64,000 nt of DNA, from the NCBI GenBank assembly GCA_036376595.1, contig DASVAA010000102.1:1-64000 (forward strand), written 5' to 3'. The stretch comes from SMAG-U1939 sp036376595 (GTDB lineage: Bacteria > Chloroflexota > Ktedonobacteria > Ktedonobacterales > JADMIN01). Below, in pieces: positions 26,582 to 35,427 of the stretch. Numbering within the stretch: the stretch's first letter is position 1; each line of letters begins with the position of its first letter. Made by a program: the position numbers and the translations under genes. The notes beneath the pieces were generated by a model. It did not search any database, had not been told where the DNA came from, and saw nothing but the letters and a program-made list of their open reading frames with translations.

Positions 26582-27892
26582 CTACGCGAGGCCTCCCTGC
26601 ACGGCGGCGACGAGATCCGGCAGCAGATGATCGGCGATGGGGCTACCGAAGCCGGTTACAGGGTCCCAGCCCGGCCCGGCGTTGTAGCCCTGCACCTGCA
26701 CGCCCTTGTCGTCCACGCTGTTGTTGCCCTGCGTGACGTCGCGGAAGTCCTGCGCCGCCTTGGACGAGATGCCGATGGCATAGAGCGCGGGATTGATGAA
26801 GCCCAGCGGGTGGCCGGCCATCTGGTTCCCCAGCGCCACCAGCGCGGCCCACAGCGGCGCCCCGGCGCTGGTCCCGCCGATCACCGCCCACTGGCCCATC
26901 GCGCGGATGCTCCAACCACTGCATGGTGCGCCGTCAGCCGCCACATCGGGTACGCCGCGGTGGCCGTTGAACTGACCCAGCACGCTCGCCGGCAGTCCCT
27001 TCTGAAAATCGGGGATCGGCGTAAACTGGCTGAAGCCGCCACCGCCCGCGCCGCCGTCGCAGCCGTTCCAGGCGGTCTCTTCGTAGTGGCCGCTGCCGTC
27101 GGTGAGCAGTGTCGTGCCGCCGACGACCGTGACCCACGGCTGGTCGGTGGGGAAGCTCGTGGTGCGCTGCGAGGCAAGCTGAGTCGCCTGCATGTCGGTG
27201 AAGTCGGTCGCACCGTTGTCGCCAGAGCCAGTGGTGAAGGTGATGCCCTGTGTTGTGGTCGCCTGCTGGTAGAAGGCGGCCCACTGGGCGATCTCCGCCT
27301 GGCCCGCCGAATCGCTCAGCGTCGCCTCCGAGGCGCCCCAGCTCTGGCTGATGATGGTGCCCAGATGCTGCGAGACGGCTTGCTGCTCGAGCTGCAGGAA
27401 CTGCGGCAGACCGCTGGTGCCCTCAAGCTCGTCCACCGGGCTGGTCATCACCACGATACCGGCATCTGGCGCGATGGCGTGGACGATCTCGGCGTCGAGC
27501 GCGGTCTCGCCGGCCCAGCCCGTGATCTCACTGTTGTTGGGATCGAACGGCACCGTGCCCAGCGGCGCGAGCACACGCACCGTCACCGGCGGCAGCCCGT
27601 AGCGCGCCGAGAACTGGTCGAGGTCGTCTTGCAGCATGGGATCGCCGTAGGATTCGATCAGCACCACCGTCTGGCCCTTGCCGGTGATGCCCTGGCGCAG
27701 CAGCGAGGTTACGCCATAGGCGTCGCGGATCTCGGCGGGCGAATAGGGTTGCGGCTCGAAATCGCCGCCAGGGGTCGCGGGGGTCGCCGTCGGGTGGCGC
27801 GCGATGCTGACGGTCGGCCCGCAGGCTGCGAGCATCGTCGCGCAGATGATCACCACGACCAGCCCTAGCCATCCCCAGGAACGCGGTCTCAT
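26582..27892 (-). CDS. Sedolisin-type (S53) serine-carboxyl peptidase lipoprotein
   Basis: A 436-aa exported peptidase. ATG 27892 has GGAG 9 bases upstream. The signal ends in lipobox LAAC with Cys24. The catalytic Glu129 and Asp133 are in WAGETALDAEIVH, Asp225 in GSGDNGA, and nucleophile Ser342 in GGTSAGAP. The calcium-site sequences are DVTQGNN and GWDPVTGFG. S53 enzymes normally carry a ~180-residue propeptide; here the catalytic core begins about 50 residues after the lipid Cys, so the prodomain is missing. It likely acts at the outer face of the membrane, possibly on acid-denatured protein. Confidence 0.88.
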   Translation of the reverse strand: MRPRSWGWLGLVVVIICATMLAACGPTVSIARHPTATPATPGGDFEPQPYSPAEIRDAYGVTSLLRQGITGKGQTVVLIESYGDPMLQDDLDQFSARYGLPPVTVRVLAPLGTVPFDPNNSEITGWAGETALDAEIVHAIAPDAGIVVMTSPVDELEGTSGLPQFLQLEQQAVSQHLGTIISQSWGASEATLSDSAGQAEIAQWAAFYQQATTTQGITFTTGSGDNGATDFTDMQATQLASQRTTSFPTDQPWVTVVGGTTLLTDGSGHYEETAWNGCDGGAGGGGFSQFTPIPDFQKGLPASVLGQFNGHRGVPDVAADGAPCSGWSIRAMGQWAVIGGTSAGAPLWAALVALGNQMAGHPLGFINPALYAIGISSKAAQDFRDVTQGNNSVDDKGVQVQGYNAGPGWDPVTGFGSPIADHLLPDLVAAVQGGLA

Positions 27893-28102
27893 GAATGAGG
27901 TCTCCAGACGTCGGTAAGTGCCGATCATGCACCTATTATCGCCGGTCCGCACAAGCCGGCGCGAGGGGTTAGCCAGCGGCCGTACTCGCACCCCGATGCT
28001 TGGGAGCGGCCCATCGGCACCGAAGGTCACGATGGGCGAACGAGCGGGCGATGGACAGCCCGCGACACATCCTCTACGAAGGGCGAGGCGTGCTGGTGGC
28101 GG

Positions 28103-28141
28103 ACACAAGAACTCCCCGCCGCAATCCTTCGCGGCGGGGAG
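28103..28141 (-). terminator. Terminator of the csbD-like gene
   Basis: A perfect 11-bp stem (28112-28122 with 28131-28141), eight-base loop, followed on the minus strand by TTCTTGT. It begins 50 bases after the CsbD stop. Confidence 0.75.
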
Positions 28142-28190
28142 CTAGTATCACGCCCAGTGCCGCATCCCTGCGGCCAGAGCGGGCAGCCCG

Positions 28191-28439
28191 CTATTGGTTG
28201 AGCGTCTCGTTGACGTTGCGCTCGGCGTTGCCGGCGCCCTCTTCGATGCTGCCCTTGCCCTGCTTCATCTTGCCTTTGACGACGTCGGACTCGTCGTTGG
28301 TCAGCTTGCCCCAGCCCTCCTGGACCTTGCCGGCCATCTTGTCCATCGCGCCGTGGCCCTGGGTCTTGGCGCCCTCGGTGCCGAGATCGGTGTTGTCGTC
28401 GTTGTCGTAATCGCGGTTGTAGTCGCGGTCGTTATCCAT
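28191..28439 (-). CDS. CsbD-family stress protein
   Basis: An 82-aa hydrophilic protein. The core MDKMAGKVQEGWGKLTNDES and VVKGKMKQGKGS is the CsbD repeat. The N-terminus is an Asp/Asn/Tyr-rich tail (DYNRDYDNDDNTD). CsbD-like proteins accumulate under general stress; no biochemical role is known. ATG 28439 has GAGGAGG upstream, and a strong terminator follows, so the gene is monocistronic. Confidence 0.88.
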   Translation of the reverse strand: MDNDRDYNRDYDNDDNTDLGTEGAKTQGHGAMDKMAGKVQEGWGKLTNDESDVVKGKMKQGKGSIEEGAGNAERNVNETLNQ

Positions 28440-28685
28440 CGTCGCGTACCTCCTCGAGTTCCCAGGCGCGCTTTCACGCGCGTCATGTACGCGGGCGGCG
28501 CGGCTCCCTCGCCGGCCGACCCGCGCTCGGAGAATTCTCCGCCGCGTGCGACTTGCGCAACATCCATGCCGCCAGGACGATTGCCAACGTGGTGTTGCCT
28601 AGGCACCCGGTGCTCGCGTCTGCTATCCTCTCACAGAGGCCGCGGTCGCGCAGGATCGCGGCTTCGGTGACAGGAGCCTGAAGTG

Positions 28686-30080
28686 ATGAACGATACGCTT
28701 GCGGCCACCCTCGGCGATCCCGTCGCCGAGCTGGAGCGTCGCTTCCCCTATGCCGCCGTGCTGCTCAGTGGCAGCTCCGGCATGCGCATCAACGATACCG
28801 GCGGCGAGCAGAGCGCCAACGAGGTCAGCCCGGCACGCGGCGCCGTCTTCACCGTCTACGATGGCACCGCATTCCAGGAATACGCGACGGGCGACCTCGA
28901 GCCCGATACGCTCGCCCGCGATGTGCGCGCCTGGGCGGCGGGCGTCACTCCGCAATCGGGCGGCGCGCCGCCAGCAATTGGCGCCGCCGGCACGGCAGGC
29001 TCGCGGCTGATCGAAGAGTTCCGCACCGAGGGTGAGGTTGCGCCGGGGACGGTACCGCTACGCGAGAAGCTGGCGGTGATCCGCGACGTGCAGCAGCGGC
29101 TCAAGGCGCTCGACCCGCGCATCGTGCAGGCGCGCGTGATCTACGGCGACGCCACCGACGAGAAGCTCTACATCGGCCGTGGCCGCACGCTGCGCCAGCG
29201 CGTGACCCGCACGGTCTGCGGCGTGCTGGCCGCGGTCTCCGATGGCGCGCAGGTGCGCTTCCACTTCGAGAGCTTCGGCGGCACGCGCGGCTTCGAGATG
29301 ACGCGCATCGGCGACGAGCAATTGCGCGCGGTGGCCGACATGGCGCTGCGGCTGCTGGAGGCCGGCAAGATCGAGCCCGGCGAGTACGACGTCGTCACCG
29401 ATCCGAGCATTTCAGGCGTGATCGCGCACGAGAGCTTCGGCCACGGCGTCGAGCTGGACCTCTTCCCCAAGGGGCGGGCGCGCGCGGCGCAGTATCTCGA
29501 CCGGCAAGTAGCCTCGCCACTGCTCAACATGTACGACGACCCCAGCTATCCCGGCGGCTACGGCTCGTACTTCTTCGACGACGAGGGCGAGCTGGCGCGG
29601 CCAGTGCAGATTCTGCGCGACGGCGTCTTCGTGCGGCCGATCAGCGATCTGGCCTCTGCGACGCTGGCGCCCGGTGTCCACACGCCCAACGGCCGGCGCC
29701 AGGACTACAGCCGCAAGACCTTCGCGCGCATGTCGAACACCTTCTTCGCCGCCGGCCAGACGCCGCCCGCGCAGCTCTTCGAGGGCATCGAGCGCGGCGT
29801 CTATCTGCGCTTCGCTCAGAGCGGCGTCGAGGACCCAATGGGCTGGGGCATCCAGGTGACGGCGCGCGTCGGCGAGGAGATCCGCGATGGCGCGCTCACC
29901 GGCACGCTCTACGCGCCGGTGGGCATCTCGGGCTACGTACCCGACGTGCTGATGAGCGTCAGCGCGGTCGGCAGCGACTTCGAGCTGAGCGGGGCCGCAA
30001 CCTGCGGCAAGGGCCACAAAGAGCTGGTCCCGGTTTCGAGTGGTGGTCCGCATCTGCGGCTGAAAGCGAGGCTCGCCTGA
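28686..30080 (+). CDS. tldD: TldD-family metalloprotease subunit
   Basis: A 464-aa subunit of the TldD/TldE protease that degrades unfolded or modified peptides inside a barrel-shaped complex. The metal-binding HExxxH is His248-Glu249-His253 in IAHESFGHGVELD. Other family landmarks are YGSYFFDDEGELARP, RISDLASATLAPG-like and PDVLMSVSAVGSDFEL. ATG 28686 is chosen for its AGGAG 9 bases upstream (a GTG directly before it is in frame). The stop overlaps the tldE start (TGATG). Confidence 0.93.
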   Translation: MNDTLAATLGDPVAELERRFPYAAVLLSGSSGMRINDTGGEQSANEVSPARGAVFTVYDGTAFQEYATGDLEPDTLARDVRAWAAGVTPQSGGAPPAIGAAGTAGSRLIEEFRTEGEVAPGTVPLREKLAVIRDVQQRLKALDPRIVQARVIYGDATDEKLYIGRGRTLRQRVTRTVCGVLAAVSDGAQVRFHFESFGGTRGFEMTRIGDEQLRAVADMALRLLEAGKIEPGEYDVVTDPSISGVIAHESFGHGVELDLFPKGRARAAQYLDRQVASPLLNMYDDPSYPGGYGSYFFDDEGELARPVQILRDGVFVRPISDLASATLAPGVHTPNGRRQDYSRKTFARMSNTFFAAGQTPPAQLFEGIERGVYLRFAQSGVEDPMGWGIQVTARVGEEIRDGALTGTLYAPVGISGYVPDVLMSVSAVGSDFELSGAATCGKGHKELVPVSSGGPHLRLKARLA

Positions 30081-31495
30081 TGTGCTCCCGTCCCGTCAGT
30101 CTGCATCTGGACGCGCTGGACGCCGCGCAGGTCGCCGCCGTTGCCGCCGCCACGCCCGGGGTGAGCGATTGGCTGCTCTCGACCGCGCACGAACAGGAGG
30201 CGCAGCTCTATCTGATCGGCGAGCGTGTCGAGGCGCGACGTGTAGTCTCCGGCGGCCGCACGCGCCTCACCATCTACAACGATCACCCCGTGTCTTCGGG
30301 TGAAGGCAACGGGGGCAGCACTGGTGGCATGGCGCGGGGCGCGACGACGATTACATTGCTCGACGCCGATGCGGCCGACCCGGCGGCGCTGGCCGCGCGC
30401 CTGCGCGACGCCGTCGCGGCTGCCGCGCTGACCGATAACCCGCCCTATCCTGTTCCTGGCATGCCCACAGATGGCTATCCGGCGGTGGTGGCTTTCGATG
30501 CTGCGCTGGGCGGCGATCTGGCCGTCGTAGTGGATGCGCTGGCCAAACGCCTGCAAGCCGCGGTCGCCGCCGAGGCGGGGGTGCGCCTGAGCAGCGCGGA
30601 GCTGTACGCCACGCGCGCCGCGCACACGCTACGCACCAGCCGCGGCGCCGACGCCGCCGGCCAGGATACCCAGATGATGCTCGACCTGGTGCTGATCGCC
30701 GGCGAGGGCGAGCGTGAGGCCGAGATGCACGGCGAGTTCACTCGCCGCCGCCTGGCCGATCTCGACATCGAGACCATCGTGCGGCTCTACGCGGCCTACG
30801 CCCGCCACACGCTGCGCGCCAGCACACCCGCCACCTTCCGCGGGCCGGTGGTGCTCAGCGGCAAAGCCGTCGCCGATATGTTCAATCACCCGCTCGGCAC
30901 GCTGGCCCAGGACCCCTACACGGCGCATTCCTCCGGCCAGGCGGCGTATCAGGGCATCAGCCGCTTCACGCCCGGCGGCTACGCCTGTGGCGAGGAGCCG
31001 CGCGGCGACCGGCTGACGCTGGTGAGCGATCCCCTGCGGTCCTTCGGCGGCTTGACGGCGGCCTTCGGCGCCGATGGATTGCCGCTGCGCCGGCTCAGCA
31101 TCATCGAGAACGGCGTCTTCGTGGCGCCGTGGACCGACGCACGCTATGCCGCCTATCTGGGCACCACACCGACCGGCGCGTTCGCCAATCCGACGGTCAC
31201 GTCCGGTGATACGCCGCTGCGCGCGTTGCGCGACGGCTCGGCGGCCACGGTCTATGAGGTGGCGGAGTTCTCGTTCCTCGATCCCGATCCGATCAGCGGC
31301 GACTTCGTGGCCGAGATCAAGCTCGGCTACCGCCACGACGCGAGCGGCGCGCACCCAATCAAGGGCGGCTCGGTGGCAGGCAACGTCTTCGCCGCCTTCG
31401 CCGATGCGCGCTTCTCGTCGGAGACCTATACCGACGGCACCTACCTCGGCCCCGCCGGGATCCGCTTCGGCGAATTGACCATCTCTGGCGTCTGA
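30080..31495 (+). CDS. TldE/PmbA-type partner subunit
   Basis: A 471-aa protein of the PmbA/TldE family without the HExxxH, as expected for the non-catalytic partner. Landmarks are LSGKAVADMFNHPLG, DPLRSFGGLTAAFGADGLPLRRLSIIENG broken by variation, and IKGGSVAGNVFAAF near the end. The ATG overlaps the tldD stop by one base, so the two are made in balance. Together they form the heteromeric TldD/E protease. A transcription stop is not obvious before the antitoxin gene. Confidence 0.88.
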   Translation: MCSRPVSLHLDALDAAQVAAVAAATPGVSDWLLSTAHEQEAQLYLIGERVEARRVVSGGRTRLTIYNDHPVSSGEGNGGSTGGMARGATTITLLDADAADPAALAARLRDAVAAAALTDNPPYPVPGMPTDGYPAVVAFDAALGGDLAVVVDALAKRLQAAVAAEAGVRLSSAELYATRAAHTLRTSRGADAAGQDTQMMLDLVLIAGEGEREAEMHGEFTRRRLADLDIETIVRLYAAYARHTLRASTPATFRGPVVLSGKAVADMFNHPLGTLAQDPYTAHSSGQAAYQGISRFTPGGYACGEEPRGDRLTLVSDPLRSFGGLTAAFGADGLPLRRLSIIENGVFVAPWTDARYAAYLGTTPTGAFANPTVTSGDTPLRALRDGSAATVYEVAEFSFLDPDPISGDFVAEIKLGYRHDASGAHPIKGGSVAGNVFAAFADARFSSETYTDGTYLGPAGIRFGELTISGV

Positions 31496-31555
31496 GCGCG
31501 GCAGATGTGGGATTATACTGCGGGCGAGCGGCAGAGCAGGGAGGAGGGTTTCGCG

Positions 31556-31864
31556 ATGGGACACGTGCTGGAGCTGACCGAAGACGAATACACGCGGCTC
31601 GAAGCCTACGCCCGCCGCCGCGGCCGCACGCCCCACGAACTGGTCGCCGAGTGGCTAGCGAGCGTCTCCACACCATCGGGGACGTCGAATCCGGCAGAGC
31701 AGGCGGAGCCGGGCGAGGTGGCGCCGCCGACTGAGGAGGAAATCAGGCAGCGACCGTTGCTCGCGCTGGCTGGAAGTCTTACGCTCAACGATCCGCGCTT
31801 GGCGACCAACTTTGACGACGTGCTCGCGGAGGCGATTGCGGACAATCATGCCGGCGCGGAATGA
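31556..31864 (+). CDS. Antitoxin-like protein of a broken VapBC pair
   Basis: A 102-aa protein. ATG 31556 follows GGAGGG. The N-terminus (GHVLELTEDEYTRLEAYARRRGRTPHELVAEWL) looks like a small DNA-binding ribbon-helix-helix domain. A Pro/Glu linker and an acidic C-terminus (DPRLATNFDDVLAEAIADN) follow, fitting a toxin-binding tail. Its last 17 bases overlap the start of a PIN-domain toxin reading frame, the normal VapBC arrangement, but the toxin is truncated. It is therefore an orphan antitoxin, perhaps immunity against a homologous element or simple decay. Confidence 0.6.
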   Translation: MGHVLELTEDEYTRLEAYARRRGRTPHELVAEWLASVSTPSGTSNPAEQAEPGEVAPPTEEEIRQRPLLALAGSLTLNDPRLATNFDDVLAEAIADNHAGAE

Positions 31865-31908
31865 CGTGTTCGTGGACACGTCTGGCTGGGTGAGCTACTG
31901 CGATCATC
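31848..31908 (+). pseudogene. Truncated PIN-domain (VapC) toxin
   Basis: ATG 31848 opens PARNDVFVDTSGWVSYCDH, the first strand of a PIN nuclease with its metal-binding Asp in VDTSG. Similarity then ends and the frame runs into the antisense of the ADP-ribosylglycohydrolase 3' end. About 20 of the expected ~130 codons remain. The junction lies at the stop codon of that convergent gene (31904-31906). Confidence 0.6.
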
Positions 31909-32857
31909 CTCGCGCGAGCAGGCCCGCCAGCAGCGGTGCCACCAGCTCGCGTCCCCGCAGCCCCTCGCGCCAGCGCGCCGGAATCGCCGCCACACCCTCG
32001 CGCAGCCCGGCAATGCCGCCCGCCACGCAGCCCGTCGTATCGGTATCGTGGCCCAGCGCCACCGCCGCCCGCACCACTGCCGCGTAGTCGCCCGCACCCG
32101 CCCGCTGCACCATGCGCGCCGAGCGCAGACTATCCACCACGTAACCGTTGCCACGGCCATGTGGCGTGTCGTCAGGGCGGATGTTGAACTCCAGTTCGGC
32201 GCGTCCATCCGTGCCATCTGGATACAGTGACCGCAGTGTGGACACCGCATCGCCCCACGGATCAGCCGCTTTGTCCAGGATGCGCCGCGCCCAGAGGCAG
32301 TAGAGCGCACAGCAGATCCGCGCCCGCGGATGCCCATGTGTTACACGCGACTGCGCCGCCGCGTCGGCCGCCAGCTCAGCATCGCTGCCGTGGTGCCACA
32401 ACGCCAGCGGCAGCGCGCGCATCAGCGAGCCGTTGCCCAGCGCGTGCTCGGCCGTGGGACCGGCGTCGAGCGCCGGCACGCCCGCGCGGACGCTCGCCAG
32501 CGCCGTGCTGGTGGTGATGCCGATGTCGAAGACGCGGCCATCCACCGCCAGATAGCCCTCGTCGTACCAGCGCAGCAGCCGCCGCGCGAAATCCTCCGCG
32601 TCGAAGCGCCCGCATGCGAGCAGCGAATCGAGCAGGCAGAGCGCCTGTGCCCCGTCGTCGGACCAGGTGCCCGGTGGCGTGCCCTTGTGCGCGCGGTCGT
32701 AGCCCGGTGGCGGATCGTAGTCGATCAGCTCTGGCGCGGGGATGCGCTCCGGCGCGCGGAACTCGTAGGGCACACCCAGTGCGTCGCCCACCAGCAGGCC
32801 GATCAGCCCGCCCTCCAGGCGCTCCACCCGCGTTGGCGTTGGCGCTGACGTTGGCAT
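31904..32857 (-). CDS. ADP-ribosylglycohydrolase (DraG/ARH family)
   Basis: A 317-aa all-helical hydrolase that removes ADP-ribose from proteins or other acceptors using two Mg ions. The metal ligands are visible in GTWSDDGAQAL (about residues 64-74) and LGHDTDTTGCVAGGIAG (near 268-284). The start GGLIGLLVGDALGVPYEF is diagnostic. ATG 32857 has GGGAG 8 bases upstream. It stands alone, with no ADP-ribosyltransferase visible. The TIR-domain NAD enzyme of this window is 26 kb away, and a link is only speculative. Confidence 0.92.
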   Translation of the reverse strand: MPTSAPTPTRVERLEGGLIGLLVGDALGVPYEFRAPERIPAPELIDYDPPPGYDRAHKGTPPGTWSDDGAQALCLLDSLLACGRFDAEDFARRLLRWYDEGYLAVDGRVFDIGITTSTALASVRAGVPALDAGPTAEHALGNGSLMRALPLALWHHGSDAELAADAAAQSRVTHGHPRARICCALYCLWARRILDKAADPWGDAVSTLRSLYPDGTDGRAELEFNIRPDDTPHGRGNGYVVDSLRSARMVQRAGAGDYAAVVRAAVALGHDTDTTGCVAGGIAGLREGVAAIPARWREGLRGRELVAPLLAGLLARG

Positions 32858-33030
32858 CGCCGTGCTCCCGTTTCTGCGCTACGATCTACTGTCGCGTGGA
32901 GTCTACGCGGCCGCCCACCGCCCGTCAACCGGCAGCAACCGGCTGTTACCGTGGCGCGGCCCTCGCTCTGCGGAGGATTCCGATAGGCGCTGTTAGCCGG
33001 GGAACGATGATTATGATGGGGAGGCGCACG

Positions 33031-33693
33031 ATGGCGGAGAACACGTCGCCCGAAGAGGCGCTCGCGCAGATCGCCGCCGAGACGCGCGTCTGCACGCTCT
33101 GCGCGCTGCACGTCGGCGCGCGCAACGCCGTCCCCGGCATCGGCAATCCTCATTCCGAGGTGATGCTGATCGGCGAGGCGCCCAGCGCCTACGACGACCG
33201 CTCTGGCCGTCCGTTCTCCGGTCCCTCCGGCGTCTTCCTCGACGAGCTGCTGGCGCACGCCGGCCTTTCGCGCGCGGAGGTGTATCTCACCAACGTCGTC
33301 AAGCACCGCGTGCCGCCGCAGGCCGTTCTGGAGGCGCAGGAAGTCTCCGCCTGCGCCGGCTATCTGACGCGCGAGATCGCCGCCGTCAATCCACTGGTGA
33401 TCGTGACGCTTGGCCGCGCCGCGCTAGAACGCTTCATTCCGCGGGCGCGCGTCACGCGTGTCCACGGGCAGGCGCGCGTCGCTGCCGGCCGCGTGATCCT
33501 GCCGATGTACAACCCGGCCGCCGCGCTGCACAAGGAGGAGCTGCGCGAGACCGTGGTGGGCGATTTCACCCGCGCGCTGCCCGCCGCACTCGCCGAGGCG
33601 CGTCGCCTGGCCGCCGCCGGCCAGCTCACTCCGCCGAATACGTCCGGCGAGTTCGACGAAGGTCCCGCGCCGCAGCAGATGTCGCTCTTCTGA
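33031..33693 (+). CDS. Family-4-like uracil-DNA glycosylase, variant
   Basis: A 220-aa UDG. ATG 33031 is chosen from four close ATGs because GGGAGG lies 6 bases before it. Motif 1 is GEAPSAYDD (48-56), followed by RPFSGPSG as in iron-sulfur UDGs. Putative cluster ligands are C21xxC24, position 92 (His, in NVVKHRVPP, where many members have Cys) and C108. Motif 2 reads MYNPAAAL, with Asn161 where YHPA is usual. The protein probably excises uracil or deaminated bases, but the altered residues make activity and cluster binding less certain. Confidence 0.82.
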   Translation: MAENTSPEEALAQIAAETRVCTLCALHVGARNAVPGIGNPHSEVMLIGEAPSAYDDRSGRPFSGPSGVFLDELLAHAGLSRAEVYLTNVVKHRVPPQAVLEAQEVSACAGYLTREIAAVNPLVIVTLGRAALERFIPRARVTRVHGQARVAAGRVILPMYNPAAALHKEELRETVVGDFTRALPAALAEARRLAAAGQLTPPNTSGEFDEGPAPQQMSLF

Positions 33694-34014
33694 TGCATGG
33701 CAATCACTCGGCGCGCTGCCTCAGCTCGCCGTCACGTACTGTCCCACGCCAGGTGCGAATATGCTCTGGGCAATCCCTGCGCCTGGCGCCACTCCCGACC
33801 AACAGAACAGCATCTTCACCGCCGCCTACACGCCGTAGCTCAGGGCGCACTCGATGCGGGCGGAGCCTGCCACATTGCAGACCCCGCCCTCCGTACCCCT
33901 TTGCGTCCTCCGCGGTTTCTCCTCTCCGCTCTGCCCTCTGCTCCGTTGCCTCCGTTTCCTCTGTGGTGATGCTCTTCTCTTCCTCTCCGCGAACTCCGCA
34001 TTCCCCGTTACCCC
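33694..34014. repeat. Intergenic region with CTCCGCG/CTCTGCT-type repeat (copy 4)
   Basis: 33893-34010 is made of degenerate TCCTCCGCGGTTTCTCC and CCTCTGC units, ending at the stop of aspS. The preceding 200 bases hold no recognisable gene. See also 14398, 16915, 26490 and 41972. Confidence 0.6.
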
Positions 34015-35337
34015 CTACGGCGCAAGGCGGTGCAGGTCGCGCGGGAACGTCGCCGCTAGCTTGATGGTGGGCAGCCCCGCGAGCTGCGCGATCAGCCGCT
34101 CCAGCCCGATGGCGAAGCCGCCGTGCGGCGGCATGCCGTAGCGCATCGTGTCCAGCAGCGCCGCGAACGGCTCACGCGGCAGGCCGCGCTCGGCCAGCAC
34201 GGCCACGTAGTCCTCGTAACGATGCAGGCGCTGGCTGCCACTCACCAGTTCGATGCCGCGGAACAGCAGGTCGAAGGCGTAGGAGTACCCCGGCCGCGAT
34301 GGGTCCGGCGCGGTGTAGAACGCGCGATGGTGCGTCGGATAGCCGGTGACGTAGACGAAGTCGCTGCCATGCTCGCGCCGCGCCCATTCGCCGATCCAGC
34401 GCTCGTCCTGCGGCGAGAGGTCCGGCTCGCCGCGCACGTCCACCCCGTGCAGCCGCTCGATCAGCTCCTGCGCCTCGGCGAAATGGATGTGTGGGATCTC
34501 GCTTGGCACCTCAGGGAGCTCGATGCCCAGCAGCCGCAGCTCGGCCTCGCCACGCTCGCGCAGCGCCGCCATGATGCCCGCCATCACGTCGCGCAGCATG
34601 GACATCACCGTAAAGTGACTCTCGATGAAGCCCATCTCCGCGTCGAGGCTGACGTATTCGTTGAGGTGGCGCGTGGTGTCGTGCGGCTCGGCGCGGAAGA
34701 CCGGCCCCACCTCGTAGACCCGCTCGTAGACGCCGACCATGATCTGCTTGAAGAGCTGCGGACTCTGCGCCAGATACGCCTGCCGGCCGAAGTAGTCTAG
34801 GCCGAAGACGTTGGCGCCGCTCTCAGTCGCCGCAGCCACCAGCTTGGGCGTGTGAACCTCGGTGAAGCCGCGCGCGTCGAGCGTCTCGCGGAAGCCGGCG
34901 ACCGCCAGGCTCCCCAGCCGCAGCAGCGCCCGCCGCGTGGGATGGCGGTTGGTGACCACCGCCGTATCGAGCAGTGTCGCCAGGCTGGCGCGCGGCTCGC
35001 GCTTGCCCAGCGTCACCGGCGGCGCCTCGCGCACCGGTGTGATGACCTCGATCCGCGGCTCGCGCAGTTCCACGCCGCCCGGCGCCCGCGGCGCAAGCTC
35101 GGCTCGCCCCTCCACGGCGATCACGCTCTCCGCCCCGGCTCCCGCCTCGCTCAGTGGGGCCAGCGCCGCCTCGTCTTCCACGACGGCCTGCACCGTGCCA
35201 TAGCCGTCGCGCACGATCATAAACGTGATGCCGCCTAGCCGCCGCAGCACATGCAGCCAGCCTGCCACGCGCACGCGCTCGCCCGCGTGCGCCGCCACCT
35301 CCGTCGTCCGTATGCGCTCTATTGTTGTGGATACCAT
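34015..35337 (-). CDS. aspS: Aspartyl-tRNA synthetase, archaeal/non-discriminating type
   Basis: A 440-aa class IIb synthetase. After an OB-fold anticodon domain (VRVAGWLHVLRRLGGITFMIVRD) come the catalytic motifs: motif 2 around FRAEPHDTTRHLNEYVSLDAE and motif 3 GGFAIGLERL. The GAD insertion of ordinary bacterial AspRS is absent and the length fits the archaeal type. His29 in GWLHVLR sits where non-discriminating enzymes have His rather than Trp (family knowledge, approximate alignment). This implies Asp-tRNA(Asn) is also made and amidated by GatCAB. GGAG lies 10 bases before the ATG. A T-box and an Asp-rich leader peptide precede it. Confidence 0.9.
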   Translation of the reverse strand: MVSTTIERIRTTEVAAHAGERVRVAGWLHVLRRLGGITFMIVRDGYGTVQAVVEDEAALAPLSEAGAGAESVIAVEGRAELAPRAPGGVELREPRIEVITPVREAPPVTLGKREPRASLATLLDTAVVTNRHPTRRALLRLGSLAVAGFRETLDARGFTEVHTPKLVAAATESGANVFGLDYFGRQAYLAQSPQLFKQIMVGVYERVYEVGPVFRAEPHDTTRHLNEYVSLDAEMGFIESHFTVMSMLRDVMAGIMAALRERGEAELRLLGIELPEVPSEIPHIHFAEAQELIERLHGVDVRGEPDLSPQDERWIGEWARREHGSDFVYVTGYPTHHRAFYTAPDPSRPGYSYAFDLLFRGIELVSGSQRLHRYEDYVAVLAERGLPREPFAALLDTMRYGMPPHGGFAIGLERLIAQLAGLPTIKLAATFPRDLHRLAP

Positions 35338-35427
35338 CGCTCTCTCGCTCCTGAAGGAATCGCATTCCGGGCGGGCCTGCTCACTCCATCGGGCATGGGA
35401 AGCGCGCCCGGCCTCGCCCGGACCCCT

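Noticed and set aside
26627..27868. 413-codon plus-strand frame opposite the sedolisin gene
   Set aside because: Shadow of the peptidase; no ribosome site or family signature.
28595..28629. TTGCCT...TATCCT pair before tldD considered as a promoter
   Set aside because: Spacer of 23 bases is too long for a sigma-70 promoter.
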